Source of the DNA: CAVPCY01 sp963770765
GTDB taxonomy: Bacteria > Actinomycetota > Coriobacteriia > Anaerosomatales > PHET01
NCBI GenBank assembly: GCA_963770765.1
Contig: CAVYQS010000012.1
Coordinates: forward strand, 310,001 to 374,000
Reading direction: 5' to 3'
DNA length: 64,000 bases
The notes beneath the pieces were generated by a model. The model searched no databases. It was not told the origin of the DNA and was given only the letters and a program-made list of their open reading frames with translations. The translations under genes and the position numbers were made by a program. Shown here piece by piece: positions 7,847 through 15,682 of this stretch (the stretch's first letter is position 1; every line of letters starts with the position of its first letter).

Positions 7847-8899
7847 CTAGGGCTCCTGCACCTTGATCTTCACGCTCGTGGGCACCACTTGGAACCACGT
7901 GCGACCGACGTGCAGCTTGATCGGGTCGCCTTCATCGTCGACGAACCTGGGCGGCGTCTTGCGGTCGGCCTTCCACGTGCCGTCGTAGCGCTTGCCGTTC
8001 TTGAAGACGCTGACATCGCCCTCGCCACCCATGTCGATGTCCCACGTGACCGAGCCGACCATGTCTTGTGTGGCCTCGGTGTACGTGGCCCACATGACCA
8101 CGACGTTGTTCGCGGTGATCTGCTTGCCCGTGGCCTGATCCTTATGCGCCCGGCCGTCGTTCCAACGCTTGAAGAGCCCCGAGTCCTCGTCGTAGTCCCA
8201 CCGGACCTTGTTCGACGTGGAGAACGGGATATCGATCCGCGCGACCGTGGGCGTACTCACATCGCTGCGCCGGTCGAACTCGAGCGGAATCGCCTCGCTG
8301 GTCATCCGGTGACCTTTTGCCTCGGCCACCTTGAAGGCCTTCTTCGTGTCGAGCAGCAGATTGTGGGGTGCCGACCGGTTACCCACGCGGTAGTACGCGC
8401 TCGGGACGCGACCATGCTCGAGGACGGGGATGTCCCGCTTGGCGAGCACTGCTCCGACGGATCTACTCCGGCCGGAGAAGAACAGCAACCCGTCGTACTG
8501 CGGCACGATCCACTGATCGGAGAGCCGGGCGCTGCGAACGGGCCCCAGGTTCTTCGGTACCTTGCTGTGATAGATGGCGTTGAATCGCGTGATGCCGCCT
8601 TCGACCACGGTCTCGTACACGACGTCGGCCGCGTTGAGCCCGATCTGAGGTCGAGCAGCATCCGAGTTCTCGATCTTGACCGACAAGGGCCGGCGGGTGA
8701 CATCCTGATCGGCAAGAGCATCCTTGCCGGTGAAGGGCCACTTCGGCGGGACCGGCGGCTCCGGAACGACTCGCTCGGCGTTGGCCGTCGGCCACGGAGA
8801 CGTCACGACGGCTGCCTCGGGTTGGCAACCCGCGACTCCCAACACGGAGAGCGCGACGAGCGCGGCCGTCGCCAAGTACTTCATGCGGAAACGCTGCAT
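7847..8899 (-). CDS. DUF3048 (YerB-like) lipoprotein
   Basis: A 350-residue secreted lipoprotein of the DUF3048/YerB family. After a short basic N-terminus there is a hydrophobic signal and the lipobox LGVAGC at about residues 20-25, so the mature protein should be lipidated and surface-anchored. The family core is visible in PLSVKIENSDAARPQIGL, followed by DVVYETVVEGGITRF, GPVRSAR and SAPHNLL. Function is not established; YerB homologues are envelope-associated. The ATG at 8899 has GGAGGT about 8 bases upstream, preferred over an ATG 16 codons earlier. lgt, encoding the enzyme that lipidates such proteins, lies close by. Confidence 0.9.
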   Translation of the reverse strand: MQRFRMKYLATAALVALSVLGVAGCQPEAAVVTSPWPTANAERVVPEPPVPPKWPFTGKDALADQDVTRRPLSVKIENSDAARPQIGLNAADVVYETVVEGGITRFNAIYHSKVPKNLGPVRSARLSDQWIVPQYDGLLFFSGRSRSVGAVLAKRDIPVLEHGRVPSAYYRVGNRSAPHNLLLDTKKAFKVAEAKGHRMTSEAIPLEFDRRSDVSTPTVARIDIPFSTSNKVRWDYDEDSGLFKRWNDGRAHKDQATGKQITANNVVVMWATYTEATQDMVGSVTWDIDMGGEGDVSVFKNGKRYDGTWKADRKTPPRFVDDEGDPIKLHVGRTWFQVVPTSVKIKVQEP

Positions 8900-8998
8900 A
8901 CGTCTGTACCTCCATTGGTCTGCATGCCCGCAGTCTAGCCCAAACACGGCGGGCGTCGCGACGGTCGAACCGTATCCGTTCTCGAAACGTCAGCGTGT

Positions 8999-9028
8999 TT
9001 GCCGCAGCGTCTCGACGCGGCGTACCAT
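8999..9028 (+). promoter_or_regulatory. Promoter of the 68-residue Cys-rich gene
   Basis: TTGCCG-N18-TACCAT, with the -10 ending 27 bp before the GTG at 9056. Its presence supports the small gene being real and its start being downstream of 8999. Confidence 0.5.
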
Positions 9029-9055
9029 GACTGCACGCGACGAAAGGCGACACCG

Positions 9056-9262
9056 GTGCCGTGCTACCTGCTCCACATGGTCGAGATGCCCGAGGCCCAG
9101 CCGTACGATGATCCCGACCTCAAGGACCTTGTCGGGCAGTTCCCTCGCCTCTTCTGCGCACACTGCAACCCGCCCTTGAGCCTGAAGCCCAGCGAGAGCG
9201 TCCGGTGTCTCGACCGCGACGTACCGTGCTGGAAGCCGGCCGACAAGATCTGCGGGGACTGA
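9056..9262 (+). CDS. Small Cys-rich hypothetical protein (68 aa)
   Basis: Not recognised. The product has six cysteines: one near the N-terminus, a CAHC pair in the middle, and three singles in the C-terminal third (VRCLDRD, PCWKP, KICGD). This could make a small metal site or disulphides. A GAAAGG ribosome binding site lies 8 bases before the GTG at 9056, and a promoter-like TTGCCG-N18-TACCAT precedes it. The open frame upstream of 9056 overlaps that promoter and is probably untranslated. It ends 5 bp before the convergent lgt stop codon. Confidence 0.6.
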   Translation: MPCYLLHMVEMPEAQPYDDPDLKDLVGQFPRLFCAHCNPPLSLKPSESVRCLDRDVPCWKPADKICGD

Positions 9263-9267
9263 CCGGA

Positions 9268-10089
9268 TCAGACGCTCTCGGCCCGACCGAGCTGGGGCAA
9301 CCCCGAGCGGCGGGCCCACACTATCAGCACCACGCCCGAGAGAACCATCGGGACGCTGAGCACCATCCCCATCGTGAGCCACCCCGAGGCGAGGAAGCCG
9401 AGTTGGGCGTCGGGCTCTCTGAAGAACTCGACGCCGATGCGGAACGTCCCGTACAGCGCGAGCAACCACCCAACGAGCTCGCCGCGAGGGCGTGGCGGCA
9501 GTCGCATCGCGAGCAGCAACATCACCACGAACAGCACCGCCCCTTCGAGCAGCGCCTCGTAGAGTTGCGAAGGGTGCCGGGCGAGTGCGCCGCCTGAGGG
9601 AAAGACGACGCCCCACGGCGATGACGTCACCCGGCCCCAGAGCTCTCCGTTGACGAAGTTCGCAAGGCGCCCCAATCCGAACCCGATCGGGGCACCGATA
9701 GCACCAAGATCCCACAGTGTCAGCAACGGCATGCCGATCACCCGCGCGATGATCACACCCGCCACCAGTATGCCGACAAGCCCGCCGTGAAACGACATGC
9801 CGCCGTCCCACACTCGGAGGATCCGGCTCGGCTCCTCCAGGTAGTAGTCGGATCCGTAGAACACGACATAGCCGAGACGGCCGCCCACGAGGACGCCCAC
9901 GATCGCTGCGAGCACGATATTGAGCACATCATCCGCGGTGAGACCCAGCCGCCAGCGAACCGCGAAGTAGCGCAGCAGCAGCGCCGCCGCCACGAACCCA
10001 GCGAGATACGCAAGCCCATACCAGTGCACGACGAGCGGACCCACCCTCACTGCAACCGGGTCGATCTCGGGAAACGGCACGGCCGCCAA
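9268..10089 (-). CDS. lgt: Prolipoprotein diacylglyceryl transferase Lgt
   Basis: A 273-residue polytopic membrane enzyme that transfers diacylglycerol from phosphatidylglycerol to the lipobox Cys of prolipoproteins. The Lgt signature is visible around GRLANFVNGELWGR, and the essential His-Gly region in MSFHGGLVG; about seven membrane helices are expected and hydrophobic stretches match this. Start is TTG at 10089 or the GTG three codons later; the ribosome binding site does not decide. It lies downstream of lemA on the same strand with a 17-bp gap. Confidence 0.96.
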   Translation of the reverse strand: MAAVPFPEIDPVAVRVGPLVVHWYGLAYLAGFVAAALLLRYFAVRWRLGLTADDVLNIVLAAIVGVLVGGRLGYVVFYGSDYYLEEPSRILRVWDGGMSFHGGLVGILVAGVIIARVIGMPLLTLWDLGAIGAPIGFGLGRLANFVNGELWGRVTSSPWGVVFPSGGALARHPSQLYEALLEGAVLFVVMLLLAMRLPPRPRGELVGWLLALYGTFRIGVEFFREPDAQLGFLASGWLTMGMVLSVPMVLSGVVLIVWARRSGLPQLGRAESV

Positions 10090-10106
10090 CAGGCGCGATC
10101 CGGCGA

Positions 10107-10673
10107 TCAGAACTGCACCTGGGGGGCCTCGGCGGCGGCGGCCTCGACCTCGAAGTACTCGCGGGCCATGAAGCCGAACATCCCGGCAAGGAGATTCGCG
10201 GGGAAGGTCTGGATACCCGTGTTGAAGCTCATGACCGAGTCGTTGTAGAACTGGCGCGCGTAGGCGATCTTGCCCTCTGTGTTCGTGAGCTCCTCTTGCA
10301 GCTGCAGGAAGTTCTGGTTCGCCTTGAGGTCCGGGTATGCCTCGGCGAGTGCGAAGAGTGACTTCAGCGCGCCGGTGAGCATGTTCTCCGCCTCACCCTG
10401 CGCGGCGACACCCTGTGCGTTCATCGCGGCGCTGCGGGCCTGTATCACGGCCTCGAACGTGCCCTTCTCATGAGACGCGTAGCCCTTCACCGTCTCGACG
10501 ATGTTGGGGATCAGGTCGTAGCGGCGCTTGAGCTGCACGTCTATCTGGGCCCAAGCGTTGTCGACCCTGTTGCGCAGAACCACAAGCCGGTTGTACAGCG
10601 CGATCACCGCGAGCGCGATGACCACGACGATGGCGCCCAGACTCAGGCATCCGAAGAATCCGACTCCACTCAT
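10107..10673 (-). CDS. lemA: LemA family membrane protein
   Basis: A 188-residue LemA-family protein. It has one N-terminal membrane helix (about residues 8-28), then the helical-bundle domain with the family hallmarks LYNRLVVLRNRVDNAWAQID, KRRYDLIPNIVETVKGYA and NFLQLQEELTNTEGKIAYAR. LemA proteins are of uncertain function and often associated with envelope stress or with TPM-domain proteins; none of those partners is adjacent here. The ATG at 10673 has GGAGGGG 4 bases upstream; the longer open frame upstream overlaps the divergent rhomboid gene and is rejected. Confidence 0.93.
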   Translation of the reverse strand: MSGVGFFGCLSLGAIVVVIALAVIALYNRLVVLRNRVDNAWAQIDVQLKRRYDLIPNIVETVKGYASHEKGTFEAVIQARSAAMNAQGVAAQGEAENMLTGALKSLFALAEAYPDLKANQNFLQLQEELTNTEGKIAYARQFYNDSVMSFNTGIQTFPANLLAGMFGFMAREYFEVEAAAAEAPQVQF

Positions 10674-10783
10674 GTGCCCCTCCTCGTCCGGCTCCATGCC
10701 GGGTGCGTTAGACTCTCGTCCGAACGAAATCGTATCACTCGCCACCCCGCGCCGAATGTGCGCCTCCAGGAAAGGGACGACCG

Positions 10784-11503
10784 TTGATTCCCCTGCGAGC
10801 GCAGACGAGCGGTGGCCGCAGGGTCCTCGCCACATGGGGAATCGTCGTCACATGCGTCGCGATCCTCTTCCGAGTGGCGACTCTCCCGCCCGATCGCGCC
10901 TCTCGGATCATGCTCGAGCTTGCCGTCGTCCCCGCTCGGCTCTTCTCTCTCCCGATCCTCGAGGGCCAGCCGCTGACGCTGCTGACATCGTGCCTCTTGC
11001 ATGCCGGCTGGCTCCACCTCGCGAGCAACATGCTGTTCTTGGCCGTATTCGGCCCCGCAGTCGAATCTCGACTTGGCTGGCGCACGTTCACGATGCTGTT
11101 CATCGCGTCGGGCACGATAGCGGCGCTGGTCTTCGCGTGGACCCAACCTGAGTCCACCGTGCCGCTCGTCGGGGCGAGCGGGGCGATAGCAGGGGTCCTC
11201 GGCGCCCACCTGATCTTGGATCCCCGTGCTCGAATCACGACTCTGATCCCCGCCGTCGTCTCGCTGGAGATCGCGTCGCTTCCCACGGCGTTCGTGATCG
11301 GCCTGTGGTTCCTCACTCAGATCGCCTCGAGTGTGGCCGCGGTGACGCCAGAGACCGCTCAGGCCGGTGTTGCGTGGACCGCGCACATCACGGGCTTCTG
11401 TGTTGGGATGTGCGCCGCCCTCGTCATCCGATTGGCGGGGGTGGACGCCGCGCCAGCCACAGCAGCGACTCGGCGCTCGCGGGCGCGATCCCCGAGGAGA
11501 TAG
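10784..11503 (+). CDS. Rhomboid family intramembrane serine protease
   Basis: A 239-residue polytopic membrane protein with the rhomboid catalytic elements: His/Asn in LLHAGWLHLASNMLFLAVFG, the nucleophile Ser in GASGAIAG, and the catalytic His in WTAHITGFCVG on a later helix. It should cleave membrane proteins within the bilayer; the substrate is unknown. Start is TTG at 10784 with GGAAAGGG about 7 bases upstream. The tail after the last helix is short and Arg/Ala-rich. Divergent from lemA. Confidence 0.9.
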   Translation: MIPLRAQTSGGRRVLATWGIVVTCVAILFRVATLPPDRASRIMLELAVVPARLFSLPILEGQPLTLLTSCLLHAGWLHLASNMLFLAVFGPAVESRLGWRTFTMLFIASGTIAALVFAWTQPESTVPLVGASGAIAGVLGAHLILDPRARITTLIPAVVSLEIASLPTAFVIGLWFLTQIASSVAAVTPETAQAGVAWTAHITGFCVGMCAALVIRLAGVDAAPATAATRRSRARSPRR

Positions 11504-11512
11504 CCGGACCGA

Positions 11513-11890
11513 TCAACGGTGGCTCTTCGAGTCCATCTCTGCAACCGCGTCGTCGACGGTGTCGGTTGAGGCCAGCTGGCGCCTGAAGTACTCGCAGTAC
11601 GAGTCGACCCTGTCGCTCTCGCTCCCCATCGACAGAGGCTCGTCCTCCCCGGCTTCCGACGAGAGCACGACGAGGCCGTCCGTATCCGAGGAACCGCCCT
11701 CCTCGGCAAGCGCCTGGATCGCAGCGAGCAGGAAGGACGGGATGATGGCGGTCACGGTTATCTCGGTGCCGCAGTGGGGACATGCGAAGGTGATGTCGGC
11801 GCGATCCTGCTCCCGCAGCACCACGGTGTCGATGTCCTCGAATCCGACATCGATGGGGCCGTCTATGGGGCACGTGATAGTGAATTCCAT
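11513..11890 (-). CDS. Hypothetical protein with N-terminal zinc-ribbon-like cysteines
   Basis: A 125-residue acidic protein that I cannot assign to a family. Near the N-terminus TCPIDG and, about 30 residues later, FACPHCGTEI suggest a small zinc ribbon. The rest is acidic and Ser/Asp-rich, with one further Cys in DSYCEYF. The ATG at 11890 (AGGCGG upstream) gives the compact form; the longer open frame is unlikely. Its stop lies 9 bp from the convergent rhomboid stop. Confidence 0.65.
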   Translation of the reverse strand: MEFTITCPIDGPIDVGFEDIDTVVLREQDRADITFACPHCGTEITVTAIIPSFLLAAIQALAEEGGSSDTDGLVVLSSEAGEDEPLSMGSESDRVDSYCEYFRRQLASTDTVDDAVAEMDSKSHR

Positions 11891-11997
11891 CGGTGACCGC
11901 CTAACGACTTCCGCCTGCTTGCGATTGTACTTCATATGGCACCGCGTGCCAGCGCCTCGCGCCTGCACGTTCGACCGCAAGAAGCACGCCACCGTGC

Positions 11998-12003
11998 TAA
12001 ACT
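11998..12003 (+). promoter_or_regulatory. -10 element directly before azlC
   Basis: TAAACT ends 7 bases before the GTG of azlC and no ribosome binding site intervenes. This spacing places the expected transcription start at or next to the start codon, so the mRNA is probably leaderless. No clear -35 is seen. Confidence 0.4.
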
Positions 12004-12010
12004 CGCCGCC

Positions 12011-12766
12011 GTGTCAACACCTCAACCGACATCACAACACCGCGCCGTCGAGGAGCACCAGGCCCTCCACGGCCCCCGCGCGCACCGCTTCAGACGCGGC
12101 CTCAAGCTCGGGCTCCCCATCTTCCTCGGTTACGTCCCCGTGGGTGCGGCATTCGGGGTGCTCGCGCGCACGATGGGATTCACGGTCCTCGAGGCCTGCC
12201 TGTGCTCCGCAACGGCGTTGGCGGGGGCGGGCCAGTTCATCGCATTGTCGCTCATGGCGGGCGGGGCCGGCGCGATCACCACCGTCATCGCGACCTCGGT
12301 GGTCAACCTGCGCTACCTGCTCTTCGGAACCACGCTTTCACCTCATCTTCATGGCGTGTCGCTCACGAGCCAGTCCTGGCTCGCCTTCACCCTCACCGAC
12401 GAGACTTTCGCCGTGAACATCGCGGACAGACGTGAAGGCCTGTCGACGCCCGCTTCGATGGCCGGGGTCGGCGCGATCGCGTGGGCCGGTTGGGTGACGG
12501 GCACCGCATTGGGCGCTGTGGGCGCGGAGTGGATAGGCGACCCCACACGCTGGGGAGTCGACTTCGCCATGCCTGCGATGTTCGCCGCCCTTTTCGTCGC
12601 ACTCGCCGAAGACCGCTCGCACGTCGTCATCGGCTTGCTCGCAGGCGCCATCGCCCTGACTCTGCCGTTGTTGTCGCGCGTGGGACTCGATGTCTCACCG
12701 AGCTGGTACGTCGTGATCGCCTCGATGGGGGCGGCCTCGGTCGCGGCGGCGGTGATCCGTGAGTGA
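12011..12766 (+). CDS. azlC: AzlC family branched-chain amino acid exporter, large subunit
   Basis: A 251-residue polytopic membrane protein of the AzlC/YgaZ family, which with AzlD/YgaH exports branched-chain amino acids and analogues. The hallmark segment GLPIFLGYVPVGAAFGVLAR, then LAGAGQFIALSLM and VNLRYLLFGTTLSPHL, is present. I place the start at the GTG at 12011 rather than the open-frame start at 11936, because a -10-like element lies in between and the upstream codons are Arg-rich and atypical. The end overlaps azlD by 8 bases. Confidence 0.9.
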   Translation: MSTPQPTSQHRAVEEHQALHGPRAHRFRRGLKLGLPIFLGYVPVGAAFGVLARTMGFTVLEACLCSATALAGAGQFIALSLMAGGAGAITTVIATSVVNLRYLLFGTTLSPHLHGVSLTSQSWLAFTLTDETFAVNIADRREGLSTPASMAGVGAIAWAGWVTGTALGAVGAEWIGDPTRWGVDFAMPAMFAALFVALAEDRSHVVIGLLAGAIALTLPLLSRVGLDVSPSWYVVIASMGAASVAAAVIRE

Positions 12767-13097
12767 CCAGGTGAGCCAGGCCACCATTCTCGCCGTGATC
12801 GCCGGAATGGCCGTTGCGAACTTCGCCATCCGCTTCACTCCCATCGCAGTGCTCTCACGAGTGCAGCTGCCCGCACCGGTGCTCAGATGGCTCTCCTTCG
12901 TACCGGTTTCGGTCATGGGCGCCCTCGTGGCGAGCGAAGTGCTGCGACCCGGCGGACAGTGGCAACCGCCGCTGCACAATCCGGGCCTCTACGCGGCCGT
13001 CCTCACGGCACTGGTCTTCCGCTTCACCCGTAGCTTCCTCGGGGCGACCGTCTCGGGGATGGTCGCGTACGTCGCCTTACGCACCCTGATGGGCTGA
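12759..13097 (+). CDS. azlD: AzlD family branched-chain amino acid exporter, small subunit
   Basis: A 112-residue protein with about four membrane helices, partner of AzlC. The pattern ILAVIAGMAVANFAIRFTP, then VPVSVMGALVASEVL and FLGATVSGMVAY, matches the AzlD family. Its GTG start lies inside the azlC 3' end (8-base overlap), giving coupled translation and 1:1 assembly. Confidence 0.88.
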   Translation: MSDQVSQATILAVIAGMAVANFAIRFTPIAVLSRVQLPAPVLRWLSFVPVSVMGALVASEVLRPGGQWQPPLHNPGLYAAVLTALVFRFTRSFLGATVSGMVAYVALRTLMG

Positions 13098-13125
13098 CGT
13101 CGACCCCGTGCGTCGACGGGTGCGA

Positions 13126-13165
13126 TAGACTGAACGCCCACGCGAGGTCGAAAGCCCACCTCGCG
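13126..13165 (+). promoter_or_regulatory. -10 element and leader hairpin of the DUF1015 gene
   Basis: TAGACT at 13126-13131 is followed by an 8-bp inverted repeat (CGCGAGGT at 13141-13148 with ACCTCGCG at 13158-13165) at the predicted 5' end of the transcript. The ribosome binding site GAGGAG lies after it. A 5' hairpin of this kind could stabilise the mRNA. Confidence 0.4.
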
Positions 13166-13186
13166 CACCCTATCGAGGAGTCACCC

Positions 13187-14488
13187 ATGGCCCGTGTGCG
13201 TACGTTTCACGCCTGGCGCTACGCCGCCGACACCATCGACATCACGGCGCTGACCGCGCCGCCCTACGATGTCATATCGGCCGATCAGCGCGCAGCGCTC
13301 GCCGCTCTCGACCCGCACAACGTGGTCGGGCTCGAACTGCCGCCCGGGCCGCTTGACACATCCGAGCCCGACAACCGCTACGAGAACGGCCGAGCGAACT
13401 GGCAGAGGTGGACTTCCGACGGCACGCTCGTCCGCGACGAGACGGCGTCACTCTACGTTGTCGAGCAGCGCTTCGAGCTCGCCGGCACGTCCGTGTCGCG
13501 ACGTGCGTTCGTCGTCGAGGTGGGGCTCGAGCCCTTCGACGCAGGCGTCGTCATTCCTCACGAACGCACGCTGCCCAAGGCACTCGGCGACCGCTTCGAG
13601 CTCATCAAGGCCTCCGGCGCGAACTTCAGCCAGGTCTTCGGGCTCTTCGACGACGTCGGATGCGAGACCGACGCAGCCTTCGACGCCGTGATGGCGACCG
13701 AGCCCGTGGCCGTCGCGACCGACGCAGACGGCGTGGTCAGCACGGTATGGCGCCTTGACGACGATGCCGTCGCGGCGCAGCTTTCGGAGTTCATGGCATC
13801 ACGGCGGATATTCATCGCCGACGGCCATCACCGCTACACCACGGCGCTCGCCTATCGGGACTATCGCCGCGAGAAGGCCCTGTCTGCCGGCGAGACGCCT
13901 CCTTCAGACCCCGCGTACGACTGGGTCATGATGGCGCTCGTCAACATGGACGATCCGGACCTTGCCGTCCTGGGGTACAACCGCATCGTCGATGGGCCGG
14001 TCGGATTCGACCCCGCCGTGTTCAAGCAGGCATTGTCTGAGCACTTCGAACTGTCCGAACTCGCGCCCGGGCACCCGGGCGCTGCGCTCGATGGCCACGA
14101 CCGGCCCGCGTTCCTCGTGCGCACCACCGCCGATGAGCGCCCGTTGCTCGCCGTCCTTCGGGAGAACGTCGACGTCACCTCGGCGATCGAGGGCGACCAT
14201 TCTCCAGCATGGAAGTCACTCGACGTCGCCGTGTTGCAGGAACTCGTGCTGTGGCCACTGCTGGGAGTCCACCCCGACCGGCCAGAGACCCTGGAGCGCT
14301 TGTCGTTCACCAAAGATGCGCACGCCGCGTTCAAGGCGGTCGGCGAGCACGATGTCGCCTTCGTCTTGCGACCAACGCGCCTGGATCAGCTGCGGGCCGT
14401 GTCGCTGTCGGGCGAGACGATGCCGCAGAAGAGCACCTACTTCTACCCCAAACTGCTCTCAGGGCTCGTCTTCCGTTCAGCCGAGTAG
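13187..14488 (+). CDS. DUF1015 family protein
   Basis: A 433-residue cytoplasmic protein of the DUF1015 family. Visible conserved blocks are APPYDVIS near the N-terminus, the ENGRANWQRW region, VIPHERTLPKALGDRF, and the strongly conserved IADGHHRYTTALAYRDYRR at about residues 207-225. Biochemical function is not established; some relatives are discussed as SerK-like free serine kinases, and the GHHRY motif fits that group. GAGGAG lies 7 bases before the ATG. The 3' end overlaps the convergent endonuclease III-like gene by 46 bases. Confidence 0.88.
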   Translation: MARVRTFHAWRYAADTIDITALTAPPYDVISADQRAALAALDPHNVVGLELPPGPLDTSEPDNRYENGRANWQRWTSDGTLVRDETASLYVVEQRFELAGTSVSRRAFVVEVGLEPFDAGVVIPHERTLPKALGDRFELIKASGANFSQVFGLFDDVGCETDAAFDAVMATEPVAVATDADGVVSTVWRLDDDAVAAQLSEFMASRRIFIADGHHRYTTALAYRDYRREKALSAGETPPSDPAYDWVMMALVNMDDPDLAVLGYNRIVDGPVGFDPAVFKQALSEHFELSELAPGHPGAALDGHDRPAFLVRTTADERPLLAVLRENVDVTSAIEGDHSPAWKSLDVAVLQELVLWPLLGVHPDRPETLERLSFTKDAHAAFKAVGEHDVAFVLRPTRLDQLRAVSLSGETMPQKSTYFYPKLLSGLVFRSAE

Positions 14489-15294
14489 CCCGCATCAGAG
14501 ATGCCCGTCCGGCGTGCGCCCACGCCGACAGGCGTCAACCAGACGCGCCGGAGGCAGACGCCGCCGAGTCGACACTCCTCGCACAACGGCGACCGAGGAC
14601 GGCACGTCTGCCGGCCGATCAACCATGAGGGCAGATCGAGAAGGCCGGGTGCTTCGGGGCTGATCCGCGCAGCGGCACGTTCGACCTCGGGGCGCGCATC
14701 GACATCGACGAGGCCGGATCGCAGGAAGACGCGCCGTACCTGGACGTCGTAGGCTATCCGGCCGAACTCCCTGCCTGTCAGTTCCACAGCGAAGTGACGG
14801 GTGAGTATCTCGGTAGCCATCGCCGCCTTCTTGGGACCGATACCGGCGAACCCCATCAGCCGCTCCGTCACCTGGGGCACGGTGCTCCCCGACGACCAGA
14901 TACCGCCGGCGTCGCCACCGTAGTCGTCGCGCACCTTGCGCGCGGCCTCTGCGATCCATCGCGGCAGTGTGTCCTTGAAGCGGTGGAGCATCGGGTGCGC
15001 TTGGACTGCGGTGCGCACACGAGCCTCATTGACGGCCAGGAAGTCGACGTCGAGAGTGCCCAGCCGCTGCAGAAGCAACCAAGGCCCCGACCAAGCGCGC
15101 TCGGCGGGAATGCCTTGGGTGAACAGCACTCCAAGAAGGAACGCGTTCGGATCGCTGAGCAGAGCATCGGCGGCCGGATCCCCGGTGAACGAGTCGCCCA
15201 CCTGGGCCGCCCCGGCCGATTCCAGCTCGCGGCCGAACTCGAGCAACGCAGCACCTACCTGCCGGCGTGCCTCAGCTGGCACCGTGGTGCTCAT
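14443..15294 (-). CDS. Endonuclease III-like HhH-GPD DNA glycosylase with [4Fe-4S] cluster
   Basis: A 283-residue base-excision repair glycosylase relative. The helix-hairpin-helix reads GFAGIGPKKAAMAT, with a Lys aligned to the catalytic Lys of Nth. The Asp in YDVQVRRVFLR occupies the catalytic Asp position. Four cysteines near residues 232-248 are spaced C-x6-C-x2-C-x5-C, exactly the Nth iron-sulphur loop. The protein is longer than Nth (about 210 residues), with an extended N-terminus. Sequence away from the motifs is divergent, so the substrate range is unknown. The extreme C-terminus is coded over the end of the DUF1015 gene. Confidence 0.82.
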   Translation of the reverse strand: MSTTVPAEARRQVGAALLEFGRELESAGAAQVGDSFTGDPAADALLSDPNAFLLGVLFTQGIPAERAWSGPWLLLQRLGTLDVDFLAVNEARVRTAVQAHPMLHRFKDTLPRWIAEAARKVRDDYGGDAGGIWSSGSTVPQVTERLMGFAGIGPKKAAMATEILTRHFAVELTGREFGRIAYDVQVRRVFLRSGLVDVDARPEVERAAARISPEAPGLLDLPSWLIGRQTCRPRSPLCEECRLGGVCLRRVWLTPVGVGARRTGISDAGYSAERKTSPESSLG

Positions 15295-15309
15295 CGGATC
15301 TGCGACGGA

Positions 15310-15552
15310 TCAGCGGGTGCGGGGGCCATTGAGGAGGAAGAACGCGCAGTAGCGGCAGTTCTCCTTGATCGCGGCGCCGCGATCGACATCGGGCGAGAAG
15401 ATGAGCTCGGGGTCTATGGTGAGTTCGTAGGTGGGCCGACTGCAGGCCGCGAAGGCGCACTTCGTCGGACACTCGTCGTGGAACTCGACCGAGTGAGGAC
15501 ACTCGGCCTGCATCTCTTCGTCACACCCGCGCTGCTCCCAGCACTTCGCCAT
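15310..15552 (-). CDS. Small Cys-rich protein (80 aa), CW-motif type
   Basis: A protein with eight cysteines, beginning MAKCWEQRGCDEEMQAECP, followed by DECPTKCAFAAC and a C-terminal ENCRYCAFFL. The CW pair with regularly spaced Cys resembles short redox or metal-binding proteins of anaerobes (two-CW-type); exact family is uncertain. GAGGGGC lies about 6 bases before the ATG at 15552. The open frame extends upstream to 15852 but that part overlaps the divergent flavoprotein gene. It stops 15 bp before the endonuclease III-like gene on the same strand. Confidence 0.7.
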   Translation of the reverse strand: MAKCWEQRGCDEEMQAECPHSVEFHDECPTKCAFAACSRPTYELTIDPELIFSPDVDRGAAIKENCRYCAFFLLNGPRTR

Positions 15553-15668
15553 CTCTGAGCCCCTCGTGTGTCGCCGGATGATGATTCGATCGATTCTACT
15601 ACCCCAGCATTTCGCGTGCCGCGCGAAATCACACCCTTGAAAAGGGTCCGTGCCGCCGCGTGATGCGG

Positions 15669-15674
15669 TAGACT
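15669..15674 (+). promoter_or_regulatory. -10 element directly before the flavoprotein gene
   Basis: TAGACT ends 8 bases before the ATG at 15683, with no ribosome binding site between them. This suggests a leaderless or near-leaderless mRNA. Confidence 0.4.
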
Positions 15675-15682
15675 GCCGAACC

